Below, one piece after another: positions 19,198 through 28,732 of a stretch of DNA of 64,000 bases (the first letter of the stretch is position 1; each line of letters opens with the position of its first letter). The stretch is from Ignavibacteriales bacterium (GTDB lineage: Bacteria > Bacteroidota > Ignavibacteria > Ignavibacteriales > Ignavibacteriaceae), in the NCBI GenBank assembly GCA_016700155.1, contig CP065001.1, positions 806,001 through 870,000 of the forward strand, in the 5' to 3' direction. Both the position numbers and the translations under genes were made by a program. Under the pieces are notes generated by a model. That model searched no databases. It had not been told where the DNA came from and saw nothing but the letters and a program-made list of their open reading frames with translations.

Positions 19198-20514
19198 ATG
19201 TTGAACAAATTTTTCCCCAATATTAAAGAAATAAAATTTGAAGGTAAGGAATCAAAAAATCCATTCGCTTTTAAATACTATAACAAACAACAGGTTGTCG
19301 GTTCCAAAACAATGGCTGAACATCTTAGATTTTCAGTTGCATACTGGCATACACTGATGGGAGATGGAAGAGATATTTTTGGTAGTCCAAGTTTTAAACG
19401 TGAATGGCATAAATCTTCCGACCAAATCACACGCGCTAAAGATACGATGGATGCTGCGTTCGAGTTTTTTCAAAAACTGGGGATAGATTATTATTGTTTT
19501 CATGATCGCGACATTGCACCGGAAGGAGATACTTTTACCGAGTCTTGTAAAAATCTTCAGACAATGGTTGAATATGCAAAGTCACTTCAAAAATCTACCG
19601 GAGTAAAATTACTCTGGGGAACAGCAAATCTTTTTGGCAATCCGATATATGCACAGGGTGCGGCAACAAGTCCTAATGTAAATGTGATGGCACTTGCAGC
19701 GGCACAGGTTAAAAATGCAATTGATGCTACTTATGAACTTGGCGGAGAGAACTATGTTTTCTGGGGCGGTAGAGAAGGTTATGAAACTCTGCTTAATACT
19801 GATGTTAAGAGAGAACAGGAGCAGATGGCAAAGTTCTTCCACATGGCGGTTGCATATAAAAAAGAAATCGGTTTTAATGGACAGTTTTTAATTGAACCAA
19901 AACCTGCTGAACCTTCCAAACATCAATATGATTTTGATGCTGCTACTTCTTTATACTTTTTAAAAGAACATAACCTGATCGATAATTTCAAATTAAACAT
20001 TGAAGCAAATCATGCTACTCTAGCAGGACATACATTTGAACATGAATTAGCAGTTGCATCAGCAGCAGGTAAACTTGGTAGTGTTGACGCAAACCGGGGT
20101 GACCTTATGCTTGGATGGGATACAGATCAGTTTCCAACAGACATTTATCAGACAACTATGGCAATGATGATAATCCTTAACCAGAACGGTTTAGGTACCG
20201 GCGGATTAAACTTCGATGCAAAACCAAGACGCAGTTCGACCGATCCTTATGATCTGTTTCATGCTCATATCGGGGGAATGGATGCGTTTGCACGCGGATT
20301 ATTAATTGCTCACAAATTAATTGAAGATAAAGCATTGAGTGATTTTGTTAAACAGCGGTACTCAAGTTTTAACAGTGAGATAGGTAAAAAGATTATGTCA
20401 GGTAATGCTACATTAAAAGAAATTGAAACGTACGTTATTGATTCAGACGCACCGGTACTTGAAAGCGGAAGACAGGAAATGCTGGAGAACATTCTTAATT
20501 CATATTTGAGCTAA
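19198..20514 (+). CDS. xylA: Xylose isomerase
   Basis: This cytoplasmic metal-dependent enzyme isomerises D-xylose to D-xylulose. The 438-residue class II-type sequence shows the ring-opening histidine in FHDRDIAPEG, the tryptophan and glutamate region WGGREGYETLLNTD, the metal ligands in IEPKPAEPSKHQYDFD and IEANHATLAGH, and SVDANRGDLMLGWDTDQFP. It is first in an operon that continues with a beta-xylosidase, a symporter and a xylanase. Its promoter is overlapped by a LacI-type operator. No Shine-Dalgarno sequence is evident before the ATG. Confidence 0.97.
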   Translation: MLNKFFPNIKEIKFEGKESKNPFAFKYYNKQQVVGSKTMAEHLRFSVAYWHTLMGDGRDIFGSPSFKREWHKSSDQITRAKDTMDAAFEFFQKLGIDYYCFHDRDIAPEGDTFTESCKNLQTMVEYAKSLQKSTGVKLLWGTANLFGNPIYAQGAATSPNVNVMALAAAQVKNAIDATYELGGENYVFWGGREGYETLLNTDVKREQEQMAKFFHMAVAYKKEIGFNGQFLIEPKPAEPSKHQYDFDAATSLYFLKEHNLIDNFKLNIEANHATLAGHTFEHELAVASAAGKLGSVDANRGDLMLGWDTDQFPTDIYQTTMAMMIILNQNGLGTGGLNFDAKPRRSSTDPYDLFHAHIGGMDAFARGLLIAHKLIEDKALSDFVKQRYSSFNSEIGKKIMSGNATLKEIETYVIDSDAPVLESGRQEMLENILNSYLS

Positions 20515-20542
20515 AGAGATATTTATAGATTGTTAAAATAAA

Positions 20543-22855
20543 ATGACAGAAAAAATTGTTAACGGTGAAATTCAGGTCGATGTTCTGGATTATAAAAATC
20601 CGGCGCTGCCTGTAAAACAAAGAGTGATTGATCTTATTTCAAAAATGACCCTCGAAGAAAAAGTAGCTCAGATGCTTTGTATATGGGGTGATAAGAATAC
20701 TATCCTCTTTGATGAAACAGGTAATTTGAATTCCTCTGTTCTTGATGAACGATATAAAAACGGTATCGGGCATATAGGGAGATTAAGTGATACCGCTGGC
20801 GGCGTGACTCCGGCAACGCAGGTTGAACTTGCAAATACATTACAAAGATTTTTTGCCGAAGAAACGAGATTAGGAATACCTGTAATTTTCCACGAAGAAT
20901 GTTTGCACGGTTTAGCCGGAAAAGAAGCAACCAGTTATCCGCAGCCAATCGGACTTGCATCAACATTCAATACAGAATTGATAAAAGATATTTACGCTTC
21001 AATTGCAAAAGAAGCAGGCAGCCGGGGTGTACACCAGGCACTTAGTCCTGTTGTTGATGTTGCACGCGATCCGCGGTGGGGAAGAGTCGAAGAAACATTT
21101 GGTGAAGACCCTTACCTCGTTTCGCAAATGGGTATTGCTGCAGTTCGAGGGTTACAGGGTGATAATGACTTCAGTTCACATAAAAACTTAGCTGCGACTT
21201 TAAAACATTTTGCTGCACATGGTCAACCTGAGTCCGGCTCAAATTGCGGTCCGGCAAATTTTTCTGAAAGAGTACTACACGATGTATTTCTTTTTCCGTT
21301 CAAAGAAGTTCTTAAGAAAGCAGATGCTATAAGTGTGATGGCTTCATACAATGAAATAGATGGAGTACCGTCTCATTCAAACAACTGGCTGCTTAAAAAA
21401 ATTCTGAGACAGGACTGGGGATTTACAGGTGCTGTTGTTTCAGATTATTATGCGGTTACAGAACTGAATAACAGGGAGGATACGTTCGGACATTCCGTTG
21501 CTTCTGATAAATCCGAAGCTGCAAAAATTGCAGCACTCGCGGGCGTAAACATTGAACTGCCTGATCCTGATTGTTATCCGGCATTATATGAGTTAGTAAA
21601 AAATGGAGAGCTATCGGAATCAGTACTCGATGAACTTATTACCCCGATGCTTGAATTAAAATTCCGTATGGGGTTATTTGAAAACCCTTACATTTCATTT
21701 TCTGAAACTACATATAACACGATGATAGAAAAACATCGTGACATAGCATTAAAATCTGCTTATGAAACAATGGTGCTGCTTAAAAATGAAAATGAAATTC
21801 TACCGCTTGATGAAAAGAAATTAAAATCAATTGCTGTTATTGGTCCGAACGCAGACAGAAAACTTCTCGGTGGTTACAGCGGCGAACCAAAATATTACAC
21901 AACTGTACTTGAAGGTATAAAAGAAAAAGCTGGCAGAAAAATTAATGTTCTGTACAGTGAAGGATGTAAAATAACTATCGGCGGTTCATGGAATGATGAT
22001 GAGGTTGTATTAGCTGATACGAATGAAAATGAACAACTCATCAGTGAAGCAGTTGAAGTTGCTAAAAATGCAGAAGTAGTTATTCTTGCTCTTGGCGGCA
22101 ATGAACAAACTTCAAGAGAAGCATGGAAAAATATTCATCTCGGTGATCGTCCAAGTCTTGAACTTATTGGCGAACAAAGCAGACTGTTTAACGAAATAAA
22201 AAAACTTGGTAAACCGGTAATCGTTTTACTTTTTAACGGACGACCAAATTCTGTTAACCACATTTACTCAAATGCAAACGCTTTGTTTGAATGCTGGTAC
22301 CTGGGACAGGAAACAGGTAAAGCAGTCGCAGACGTATTGTTCGGCGAAGTAAATCCTTCAGGTAAACTTCCAATTTCATTTCCCCGTTCTGCGGGACATA
22401 TACCTTGTTATTATAACTATAAACCATCTGCAAGAAGAGGTTACCTGTTCGATGACATTTCACCTCTTTTCAGTTTTGGATATGGATTGAGCTACTCAAA
22501 ATTTGAATTCAGCAATTTAAAAGTGAATAAGAATTCAATCAGCGAAAATGAATCAGTGATAGTCACTGTGGACGTTAAAAACGCTGGTAGTTATAAAGGC
22601 GAAGAAGTTGTTCAACTATATATTCGAGATATGGTAAGCAGTGTTACAAGACCAGTAAAAGAACTTAAAGGATTTAAGAAAATCAGTGTTGAACCTGGTC
22701 AGATGAAAACGGTTACATTTGAAATTTCATCTGAACACCTGGCATTTACAAACATTGATATGAAGTATGTAGTTGAACCAGGCGAGTTTGAAATAATGAT
22801 CGGCAATTCCTCAAGGAATGAAGATCTGTTGAAAGTTACTTTTTTAGTTAAATAA
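20543..22855 (+). CDS. GH3 beta-xylosidase/beta-glucosidase, cytoplasmic
   Basis: This GH3 exo-hydrolase of 770 residues has no signal peptide. The (alpha/beta)8 domain (about 25-370) carries VIFHEECLHGL, ALSPVVDVARDPRWGR, the KHFAAHG loop and the nucleophile D301 in VVSDYYAV. The second domain (about 400-640) is a normal alpha/beta sandwich, and the C-terminal fibronectin-III-like domain (about 690-765, VVQLYIRDMVSSVTRPVKEL) is complete. Between xylA and a GPH symporter it most likely hydrolyses imported xylooligosaccharides to xylose. A broad beta-glucosidase activity cannot be excluded from sequence. Confidence 0.9.
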   Translation: MTEKIVNGEIQVDVLDYKNPALPVKQRVIDLISKMTLEEKVAQMLCIWGDKNTILFDETGNLNSSVLDERYKNGIGHIGRLSDTAGGVTPATQVELANTLQRFFAEETRLGIPVIFHEECLHGLAGKEATSYPQPIGLASTFNTELIKDIYASIAKEAGSRGVHQALSPVVDVARDPRWGRVEETFGEDPYLVSQMGIAAVRGLQGDNDFSSHKNLAATLKHFAAHGQPESGSNCGPANFSERVLHDVFLFPFKEVLKKADAISVMASYNEIDGVPSHSNNWLLKKILRQDWGFTGAVVSDYYAVTELNNREDTFGHSVASDKSEAAKIAALAGVNIELPDPDCYPALYELVKNGELSESVLDELITPMLELKFRMGLFENPYISFSETTYNTMIEKHRDIALKSAYETMVLLKNENEILPLDEKKLKSIAVIGPNADRKLLGGYSGEPKYYTTVLEGIKEKAGRKINVLYSEGCKITIGGSWNDDEVVLADTNENEQLISEAVEVAKNAEVVILALGGNEQTSREAWKNIHLGDRPSLELIGEQSRLFNEIKKLGKPVIVLLFNGRPNSVNHIYSNANALFECWYLGQETGKAVADVLFGEVNPSGKLPISFPRSAGHIPCYYNYKPSARRGYLFDDISPLFSFGYGLSYSKFEFSNLKVNKNSISENESVIVTVDVKNAGSYKGEEVVQLYIRDMVSSVTRPVKELKGFKKISVEPGQMKTVTFEISSEHLAFTNIDMKYVVEPGEFEIMIGNSSRNEDLLKVTFLVK

Positions 22856-22882
22856 AAATTAAATCAATCTTTAAGGTGAACA

Positions 22883-24322
22883 GTGCAGATTGATATTGAA
22901 GAGAACAAAGATTTAGAGTACGCTCAAATCACAGTCGTTAAAGACCGGCTTACTTTAAAAGAGAAAATCGGTTACAGCCTGGGAGATGCTGCGTCCAACA
23001 TTTACTTCCAGACGTTCATAATATTCCTTCTTAATTTTTACACAGATGTATTTGGTTTACCTGCCGCAGCGGTTGGTACAATGTTCCTTGTAACCAGAAT
23101 TTTTGATGCAGTTAATGACCCGATAATGGGAACAATTGCAGACAGAACAAATTCCCGCTGGGGAAAATTCAGACCATACCTTCTTTTCTTCGCTTTACCA
23201 TTTGCAATAATTGGAGTGCTTACATTTACTACTCCGGACTTCACTGATTCAGGCAAACTGATTTATGCATACATAACCTACAATTTACTGATGGTACTTT
23301 ACACGATTGTTAACGTACCGTACTCTGCTCTGATGGGTGTAATAACTCCTAATTCACTTGAACGTACAGGACTTTCATCATACAGATTTGTTGCTGCTTT
23401 TGTGGGAGGGCTGATAGTGCAAGGCTCCGCAATTTCCCTTGTAAAATATTTCGGAAACGGGAATGATGCTGTTGGCTGGCAATGGGCTATGGCATGTCTT
23501 GGTGCGCTTGCTGCAATTCTTCTGATTGTAACTTTCCTCACAACCAAAGAACGTGTTCACCCTCCTGCAAATCAAAAAATAGAAACCAAGCGGGACCTTA
23601 AAGATTTATTCAACAACAAAGCATGGTTATTGATTGGCGGCGCAACTGTATTCCAGTTGATATTTATTGTGATGAGAAGTTCTTCGATAGTTTATTATTT
23701 CAAATACTATATACTTGATCAGCAGTTAAACCTGTTCGGAAGTGTAATAGACCTCTCTTATGAAGTTTTCACATCATCTTTTCTTTTGATTGGAACTATC
23801 TTCAATATACTCGGTGCTATACTAACCAAATGGATTGCAAAGAAGTTTGATAAAAAATACACATACACCGGGTTCTTATTCATAAGTTCATTGCTTTGCA
23901 CATTGTTTTATTTTGTAAGTCCGCAGGATGTCATACTTATATATTTAATTAATATTCTTATTTCATTTGCATGGGGTCCGGTTTCAGTTCTGCAATGGGC
24001 AATGTACACCGATGCCGCAGATTTTTCTGAATGGAAAAATAAAAGACGCGCAACAGGGTTGCTTATGGCTGCTTCTCTGTTCGCATTAAAACTTGGACTA
24101 ACACTCGGCGGCGCATTTGTTGGATGGATACTTGCTTACTATGGTTTTGTTGCGAACCAAACACAAAATCCCGAAACAATTAACGGAATAGTTTTATTGA
24201 TGAGCCTTTACCCGGCAGTCTTCGGAATAATCGGTGCGGCATTAATGTTCTTCTATCCTTTAACAAATAAAATGATGAGTGATATAGAACATGATCTCAC
24301 TCTCAGAAGACAAGAATCATAA
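22883..24322 (+). CDS. GPH-family sugar:cation symporter, probably xylosides
   Basis: This 479-residue major-facilitator membrane protein belongs to the glycoside-pentoside-hexuronide family (MelB/XynB type). LTLKEKIGYSLGDAASNIYF near the N-terminus, FDAVNDPIMGTIADRTNSRWGKFRPYLL and DAADFSEWKNKRRATG are hallmarks, and about 12 hydrophobic helices follow. The start is GTG with a short aaggtga upstream. It lies between the intracellular GH3 enzyme and a GH10 xylanase (6-base gap), so uptake of xylobiose or xylooligosaccharides fits. The substrate is inferred. Confidence 0.9.
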   Translation: MQIDIEENKDLEYAQITVVKDRLTLKEKIGYSLGDAASNIYFQTFIIFLLNFYTDVFGLPAAAVGTMFLVTRIFDAVNDPIMGTIADRTNSRWGKFRPYLLFFALPFAIIGVLTFTTPDFTDSGKLIYAYITYNLLMVLYTIVNVPYSALMGVITPNSLERTGLSSYRFVAAFVGGLIVQGSAISLVKYFGNGNDAVGWQWAMACLGALAAILLIVTFLTTKERVHPPANQKIETKRDLKDLFNNKAWLLIGGATVFQLIFIVMRSSSIVYYFKYYILDQQLNLFGSVIDLSYEVFTSSFLLIGTIFNILGAILTKWIAKKFDKKYTYTGFLFISSLLCTLFYFVSPQDVILIYLINILISFAWGPVSVLQWAMYTDAADFSEWKNKRRATGLLMAASLFALKLGLTLGGAFVGWILAYYGFVANQTQNPETINGIVLLMSLYPAVFGIIGAALMFFYPLTNKMMSDIEHDLTLRRQES

Positions 24323-24327
24323 TTGAT

Positions 24328-25470
24328 ATGAAGAAAAGTCATCTGAAAATATTATCACAAAAATTTTTAGTCGTAGCAGCGGCACTATTACTGAGTCAGA
24401 TTTCTTTCGCGCAAAGTGATGGACCATTACGTGAAGTTTATAAGAACAACTTTTATATCGGCGCAGCATTGAATGAAGAAAATATTCTTCAAAAAAATGA
24501 TGCATCAAATATTTTACTCGAGAGTGAATTCAATTCAATCACTGCAGAAAATGTTTTCAAGTGGGAAAAAATTCATCCATCAGAAGGTGAATATAATTTT
24601 GAACTGCCTGACAAATTCGTAGCACTTGGTGAAAAACTGAATATGCAGATGATCGGTCACACACTCATCTGGCATCAGCAGACACCTGAATGGGTATTTA
24701 AAAATTCTGACGGAAATTATAAAAGCCGCGAAGAGTTACTTACTCTTATGGAGGAACACATTACCACAGTAGTTGGAAGATACAAAGGAAAAATAAACGG
24801 CTGGGATGTTGTTAACGAAGCATTGAATGAAGACGGTACACTCAAACAATCAGAATGGGTGAAGATTATAGGTGAAGATTACCTGCAAAAAGCTTTTGAG
24901 TTTGCGTGTCAAGCGGATCCAAATACTGAGTTGTATTACAATGATTTTTCATTAGAGAATGAACCTAAAAGAAACGGCGCAATTGAATTAATTAAAATGC
25001 TGAGATCAAAGGGAATCAAAATCGATGCTGTTGGTTTGCAGGGACATTATAAAATGGACTGGCCCACAACATCACAACTTGATTCAACAATAAAAGCTTT
25101 TGCGAAGCTTGGTTTAAAAGTGATGATAACTGAATTGGATATTGATGTACTGCCGTACAATAACATTCCCGTTGGCGCCGATATATCAATGAATGTAAAA
25201 TTGAGAGAAGAATTTAATCCATATCCTGATCGTCTGCCTGAAGAAAATCAAAATATGCTGGCTGAAAGATATGCTGATCTGTTTAAAGTTTTTTTAGTGA
25301 ACGATGAATCTGTTTCGAGAATTACGTTTTGGGGTATAAGTGACGATGAATCCTGGCTGCACGACTGGCCTATAAAAGGACGGACAAACTATCCGCTTTT
25401 ATTTGATCATAGTGGAAAGCCTAAACCTGCATACTATGCGGTGAAAAAAATTCCTAAGGAAAGTAAATAG
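24328..25470 (+). CDS. GH10 endo-beta-1,4-xylanase, periplasmic
   Basis: This single-domain GH10 xylanase of 380 residues has a signal peptide (about 1-28, ending SFAQS). It shows the GH10 segments FNSITAENVFKWEKIHP, GHTLIWHQQTPEW, the acid/base E164 in WDVVNEALN, YYNDFSLE, GLQGHY and the nucleophile E269 in MITELDID. It has neither a carbohydrate-binding module nor a T9SS tail, unlike the two other GH10 genes in this window. It may therefore act in the periplasm on xylooligosaccharides delivered by the TonB-dependent receptor encoded just downstream. It is the last gene before a hairpin. Confidence 0.95.
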   Translation: MKKSHLKILSQKFLVVAAALLLSQISFAQSDGPLREVYKNNFYIGAALNEENILQKNDASNILLESEFNSITAENVFKWEKIHPSEGEYNFELPDKFVALGEKLNMQMIGHTLIWHQQTPEWVFKNSDGNYKSREELLTLMEEHITTVVGRYKGKINGWDVVNEALNEDGTLKQSEWVKIIGEDYLQKAFEFACQADPNTELYYNDFSLENEPKRNGAIELIKMLRSKGIKIDAVGLQGHYKMDWPTTSQLDSTIKAFAKLGLKVMITELDIDVLPYNNIPVGADISMNVKLREEFNPYPDRLPEENQNMLAERYADLFKVFLVNDESVSRITFWGISDDESWLHDWPIKGRTNYPLLFDHSGKPKPAYYAVKKIPKESK

Positions 25471-25473
25471 TTG

Positions 25474-25498
25474 AGTTAAGGAAATTCGCGCCTTAACT
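25474..25498 (+). terminator. Weak hairpin between GH10 gene and TonB receptor
   Basis: An 8-bp stem, AGTTAAGG (25474-25481) with CCTTAACT (25491-25498), encloses a 9-base loop. No T-run follows, so partial termination or RNA processing between the two operon halves is more likely than full termination. Confidence 0.4.
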
Positions 25499-25633
25499 AA
25501 TTACAAATTGAAAATAACCTGACATCAAATGCAGGTAATAGTTCTAAGCTGTTTAAGAAAAAATTGTGAAGAAAAATTATCAGACAACTTCACAAAAAAA
25601 TTAAAAAGGAATTTAAAAGAGGAGGAAGGAGTT

Positions 25634-28600
25634 ATGTCATTTTGCTACTCATTGAGTAAAGTATTGCTTGGTGCTTTAGTCTTTGTGCTTATTAGCACAG
25701 ATGTTTTATCGGCACAAACGGGCACACTTAAAGGAAGGGTAACTGATAAAACAACAGGTGAAGACTTGCCCGGCGCCAATATAATTATTGAGGGAAGTAC
25801 ACTCGGGGCAGCAACTGATCTTGATGGCGGGTATTCCATTTATAATATTCCATCCGGCACACAGAGAGTGAAAGTTTCATATTTGGGATATGAACCTCAA
25901 ACTCACGAGGTAAATATTCCGGAGAGAAAAACGCTGCAAATGAATTTCCAGCTTTCGGCAACTACTCTGCTCGGGAAGGAAATTGTTATTACTGCACAGG
26001 CTCAGGGTCAGCTTGAAGCTATCAATCAACAATTATCTTCTGATAAAATTGCCAACATAGTCTCTGAATCAAGGATACAGGAACTACCTGACTTTAACGC
26101 CGCACAGACCATAGGTCGTTTGCCTGGTGTATCCACTCTGCAAAGTTCAGGTGAAGCAAATAAAATTGTGATCAGGGGATTAGCACCACAATTTAATTCA
26201 GTAGAAATAGAGGGCTTCAAGCTTGCAACCACAGGCAGCACCAGCATCGGTGTGATTTCTCAAGGTAGTTCAACTGATCCCTCAAAATCAATTACGAATG
26301 ACCGAAGTGTCGATATAAGTATGATCTCACCTTATATGTTAAAGACAGTAGCAGTATATAAGTCCTTAACACCTGATCTTAATGGTAACTCTATTGGTGG
26401 CACGGTTAATATGGAATTACGTGAAGCACCATCAGAGTGGCATACAGATTTGCTATGGCAATCAGGGTATACCGCCAAAAGTAAAGAGTATGGTAACTAC
26501 AGGGCTGTAGGTTCGGTCAGCACAAGATTTTTTGATGATCTTCTTGGAGTCTACTTGCTTGGAAACATTGAAAGCTATGACCGAAATGCAGACAATATGG
26601 AAGGTAGATATAACGTACCGTTACTGAATGTAGGTGTAAATGGTTTTAGGGATATAAGAGCTACTTATGTCGAACAAGTTAGACATTTTGAGACCAGAAA
26701 ACGTTATGGTGGAAATCTTATACTCGATTTTAAACTACCCTCTGGTTCAATAAAATCAATTAATATGTTTACTCGTTTGAATTCAAAGTTTGAAGACTTC
26801 AGACAATTCCTGAACTATTTTGAAGGAAGAATTAATTTTAATTACAAAACAGGGGAAAACGATATTGATGCTGCAATCAATACTTTAGTCTTTAATTATA
26901 ATTATGAAGGTATTGAGTTTGATTTGAGATTTGCAAATACGTATGCATTTAACTCATTACCCAATTCACCGTATTTACAGTTTTTCCAGGATGCAGGAAT
27001 AACAGTCCCGGTTCCTTTCAACACTATTCCTGAACAATTAACATCGTATCAAAGATATGAAGCAAGTGGAGGACATTCGGGTACATATCTTTCTACGGCT
27101 AATTTGTTCAGCACTCGTTATAAAGAAAATAATCAGGTTTACAAGACAAATATTAAAATTCCTCTCCCTCTTGGTCCCACAATTTCCGCCTATTTAAAGA
27201 CTGGTGTTCAGTATGGTTATCAGAATCACTCAAATGATCAGGAAACCCCTTATGCCAATTTAAACTCAACTGGGTCTTATAATCAGTTCATAATGGATTC
27301 TCTTGCAGCCAGATATGGATTGCAGTTGGTTAATGGAAGATTCCCGGTTACGAATTTTACTGCTTCTGATAATGAACTATACAATAATTTTCTCGATGAC
27401 AAATTCGGAAGGTTGTATTGGATGGCTGATCCATCAATACCAGTGGATATGACTTACTTCATTTCTCGCACTGCAGAGTTTTCGGGCATAGGCGGGGGAC
27501 AAAATCCAGGTGGATGGTTCAATGGTCCATTCCAATCATTGGCAAATGATTATAAGTACAAAGAAAAATATTTTGCAGGTTATTGGATGACAGAGGTAAA
27601 CATTTGGCGTTTTGGAATTGTTGGCGGTATTAGGTATGAGAATGTAAGGACGAACTATGAGGTTTATAACATGGTTGATGCTCGTAATCCGTTGGCTCAA
27701 ACTATCGATACTGTAATTTCAACTCCCGACAATGAATTCTGGCTGCCAATGGTACAAATAAAATTCAAACCATTAGAATGGGTCGATGTCCGTTATGCCT
27801 ATACTAATACACTCGCTCGTCCGGACTATCATCAATTATCACCTCGAATAGCGATGGATTATACTTTGAATAGCGTATGGGCAGGCAATCCAGATCTATT
27901 AACTGCTAAATCCTTTAATCATGATTTAATATTCTCATTTCACAATAATGAAATAGGGTTAATCACAGTTGGTGGATTTTGTAAGACTATAAAAAACTTT
28001 TCCTACTATACAACTTATTCTCTGCACACTACTGCTCCTGCCGGAATCAATACGATTTACGATTACGAAATAAATGGAGCTATACCTAAGGATGCCGCTA
28101 AAGTTTATACTTTTATTAACAGTCCATATGAAGCAACAGTCAAAGGAATCGAATTTGATTTGCAAACAAGGTTATGGTATTTACCTTTTCCTTTAGATGG
28201 AGTCGTATTGGGGCTTAACTACACTCACATTTCATCTGAAGCTACTTATCCACTTAGAAATGATAGGAGTCGTCCAAACCCCAACTGGTATCCTGGTTCA
28301 ACTGAACCCAGAGTTATCGTAGAAGTTTTTGATAGCACAAGAGCAGGACGATTGATTTACCAGCCAGATGATATTTTGAATTCTTATATCGGATATGATT
28401 ATGGAGGATTTTCTGCAAGAGTATCATTCGTATTTCAAGGTAATTCAGTCAGTTATATCGGAGGTTTCCCAGAAGAAGATGGTTTTACCAGAGACTATTT
28501 TAGAATGGATGCTTCGGCAAGACAAATTCTTCCCTGGGCTAATATCGAAGTGTACCTGGATATGTTTAATCTGAATAACAGAAGAAATGCATCTGCCCAG

Positions 28601-28675
28601 CAAACAATTGGCGGATTAACAAATGAACAATACTATGGTTTTACAGCAAACGTTGGTTTACGATACAGACTTTAA
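25634..28675 (+). CDS. TonB-dependent receptor (SusC-like role) with CarboxypepD_reg-like domain
   Basis: This is an outer-membrane active transporter for large ligands, here probably xylooligosaccharides. I start it at the ATG at 25634, not at an in-frame ATG 105 bases earlier, because gaggaggaaggag lies just before it and the next residues form a signal peptide ending VLSAQT. Residues about 25-115 are a carboxypeptidase-regulatory-like beta-sandwich (GTLKGRVTDKTTGEDLPGAN). About 125-270 is the plug (LPDFNAAQTIGRLPGVSTLQ, IVIRGLAPQFNSVEIEG). The rest is a 22-strand-type barrel ending in an aromatic-poor RYRL. No SusD lipoprotein gene accompanies it; two T9SS-tailed proteins follow instead. 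Confidence 0.88.
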   Translation: MSFCYSLSKVLLGALVFVLISTDVLSAQTGTLKGRVTDKTTGEDLPGANIIIEGSTLGAATDLDGGYSIYNIPSGTQRVKVSYLGYEPQTHEVNIPERKTLQMNFQLSATTLLGKEIVITAQAQGQLEAINQQLSSDKIANIVSESRIQELPDFNAAQTIGRLPGVSTLQSSGEANKIVIRGLAPQFNSVEIEGFKLATTGSTSIGVISQGSSTDPSKSITNDRSVDISMISPYMLKTVAVYKSLTPDLNGNSIGGTVNMELREAPSEWHTDLLWQSGYTAKSKEYGNYRAVGSVSTRFFDDLLGVYLLGNIESYDRNADNMEGRYNVPLLNVGVNGFRDIRATYVEQVRHFETRKRYGGNLILDFKLPSGSIKSINMFTRLNSKFEDFRQFLNYFEGRINFNYKTGENDIDAAINTLVFNYNYEGIEFDLRFANTYAFNSLPNSPYLQFFQDAGITVPVPFNTIPEQLTSYQRYEASGGHSGTYLSTANLFSTRYKENNQVYKTNIKIPLPLGPTISAYLKTGVQYGYQNHSNDQETPYANLNSTGSYNQFIMDSLAARYGLQLVNGRFPVTNFTASDNELYNNFLDDKFGRLYWMADPSIPVDMTYFISRTAEFSGIGGGQNPGGWFNGPFQSLANDYKYKEKYFAGYWMTEVNIWRFGIVGGIRYENVRTNYEVYNMVDARNPLAQTIDTVISTPDNEFWLPMVQIKFKPLEWVDVRYAYTNTLARPDYHQLSPRIAMDYTLNSVWAGNPDLLTAKSFNHDLIFSFHNNEIGLITVGGFCKTIKNFSYYTTYSLHTTAPAGINTIYDYEINGAIPKDAAKVYTFINSPYEATVKGIEFDLQTRLWYLPFPLDGVVLGLNYTHISSEATYPLRNDRSRPNPNWYPGSTEPRVIVEVFDSTRAGRLIYQPDDILNSYIGYDYGGFSARVSFVFQGNSVSYIGGFPEEDGFTRDYFRMDASARQILPWANIEVYLDMFNLNNRRNASAQQTIGGLTNEQYYGFTANVGLRYRL

Positions 28676-28732
28676 CAAATAAAATATTTACATGAAAATT
28701 TTTATAAATCATAAAGTAGAAGGAGAATCTAA

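Noticed and set aside
25529..25633. N-terminal extension of the TonB receptor
   Set aside because: Charged, non-signal sequence; the strong ribosome-binding site and the signal peptide begin at 25634.
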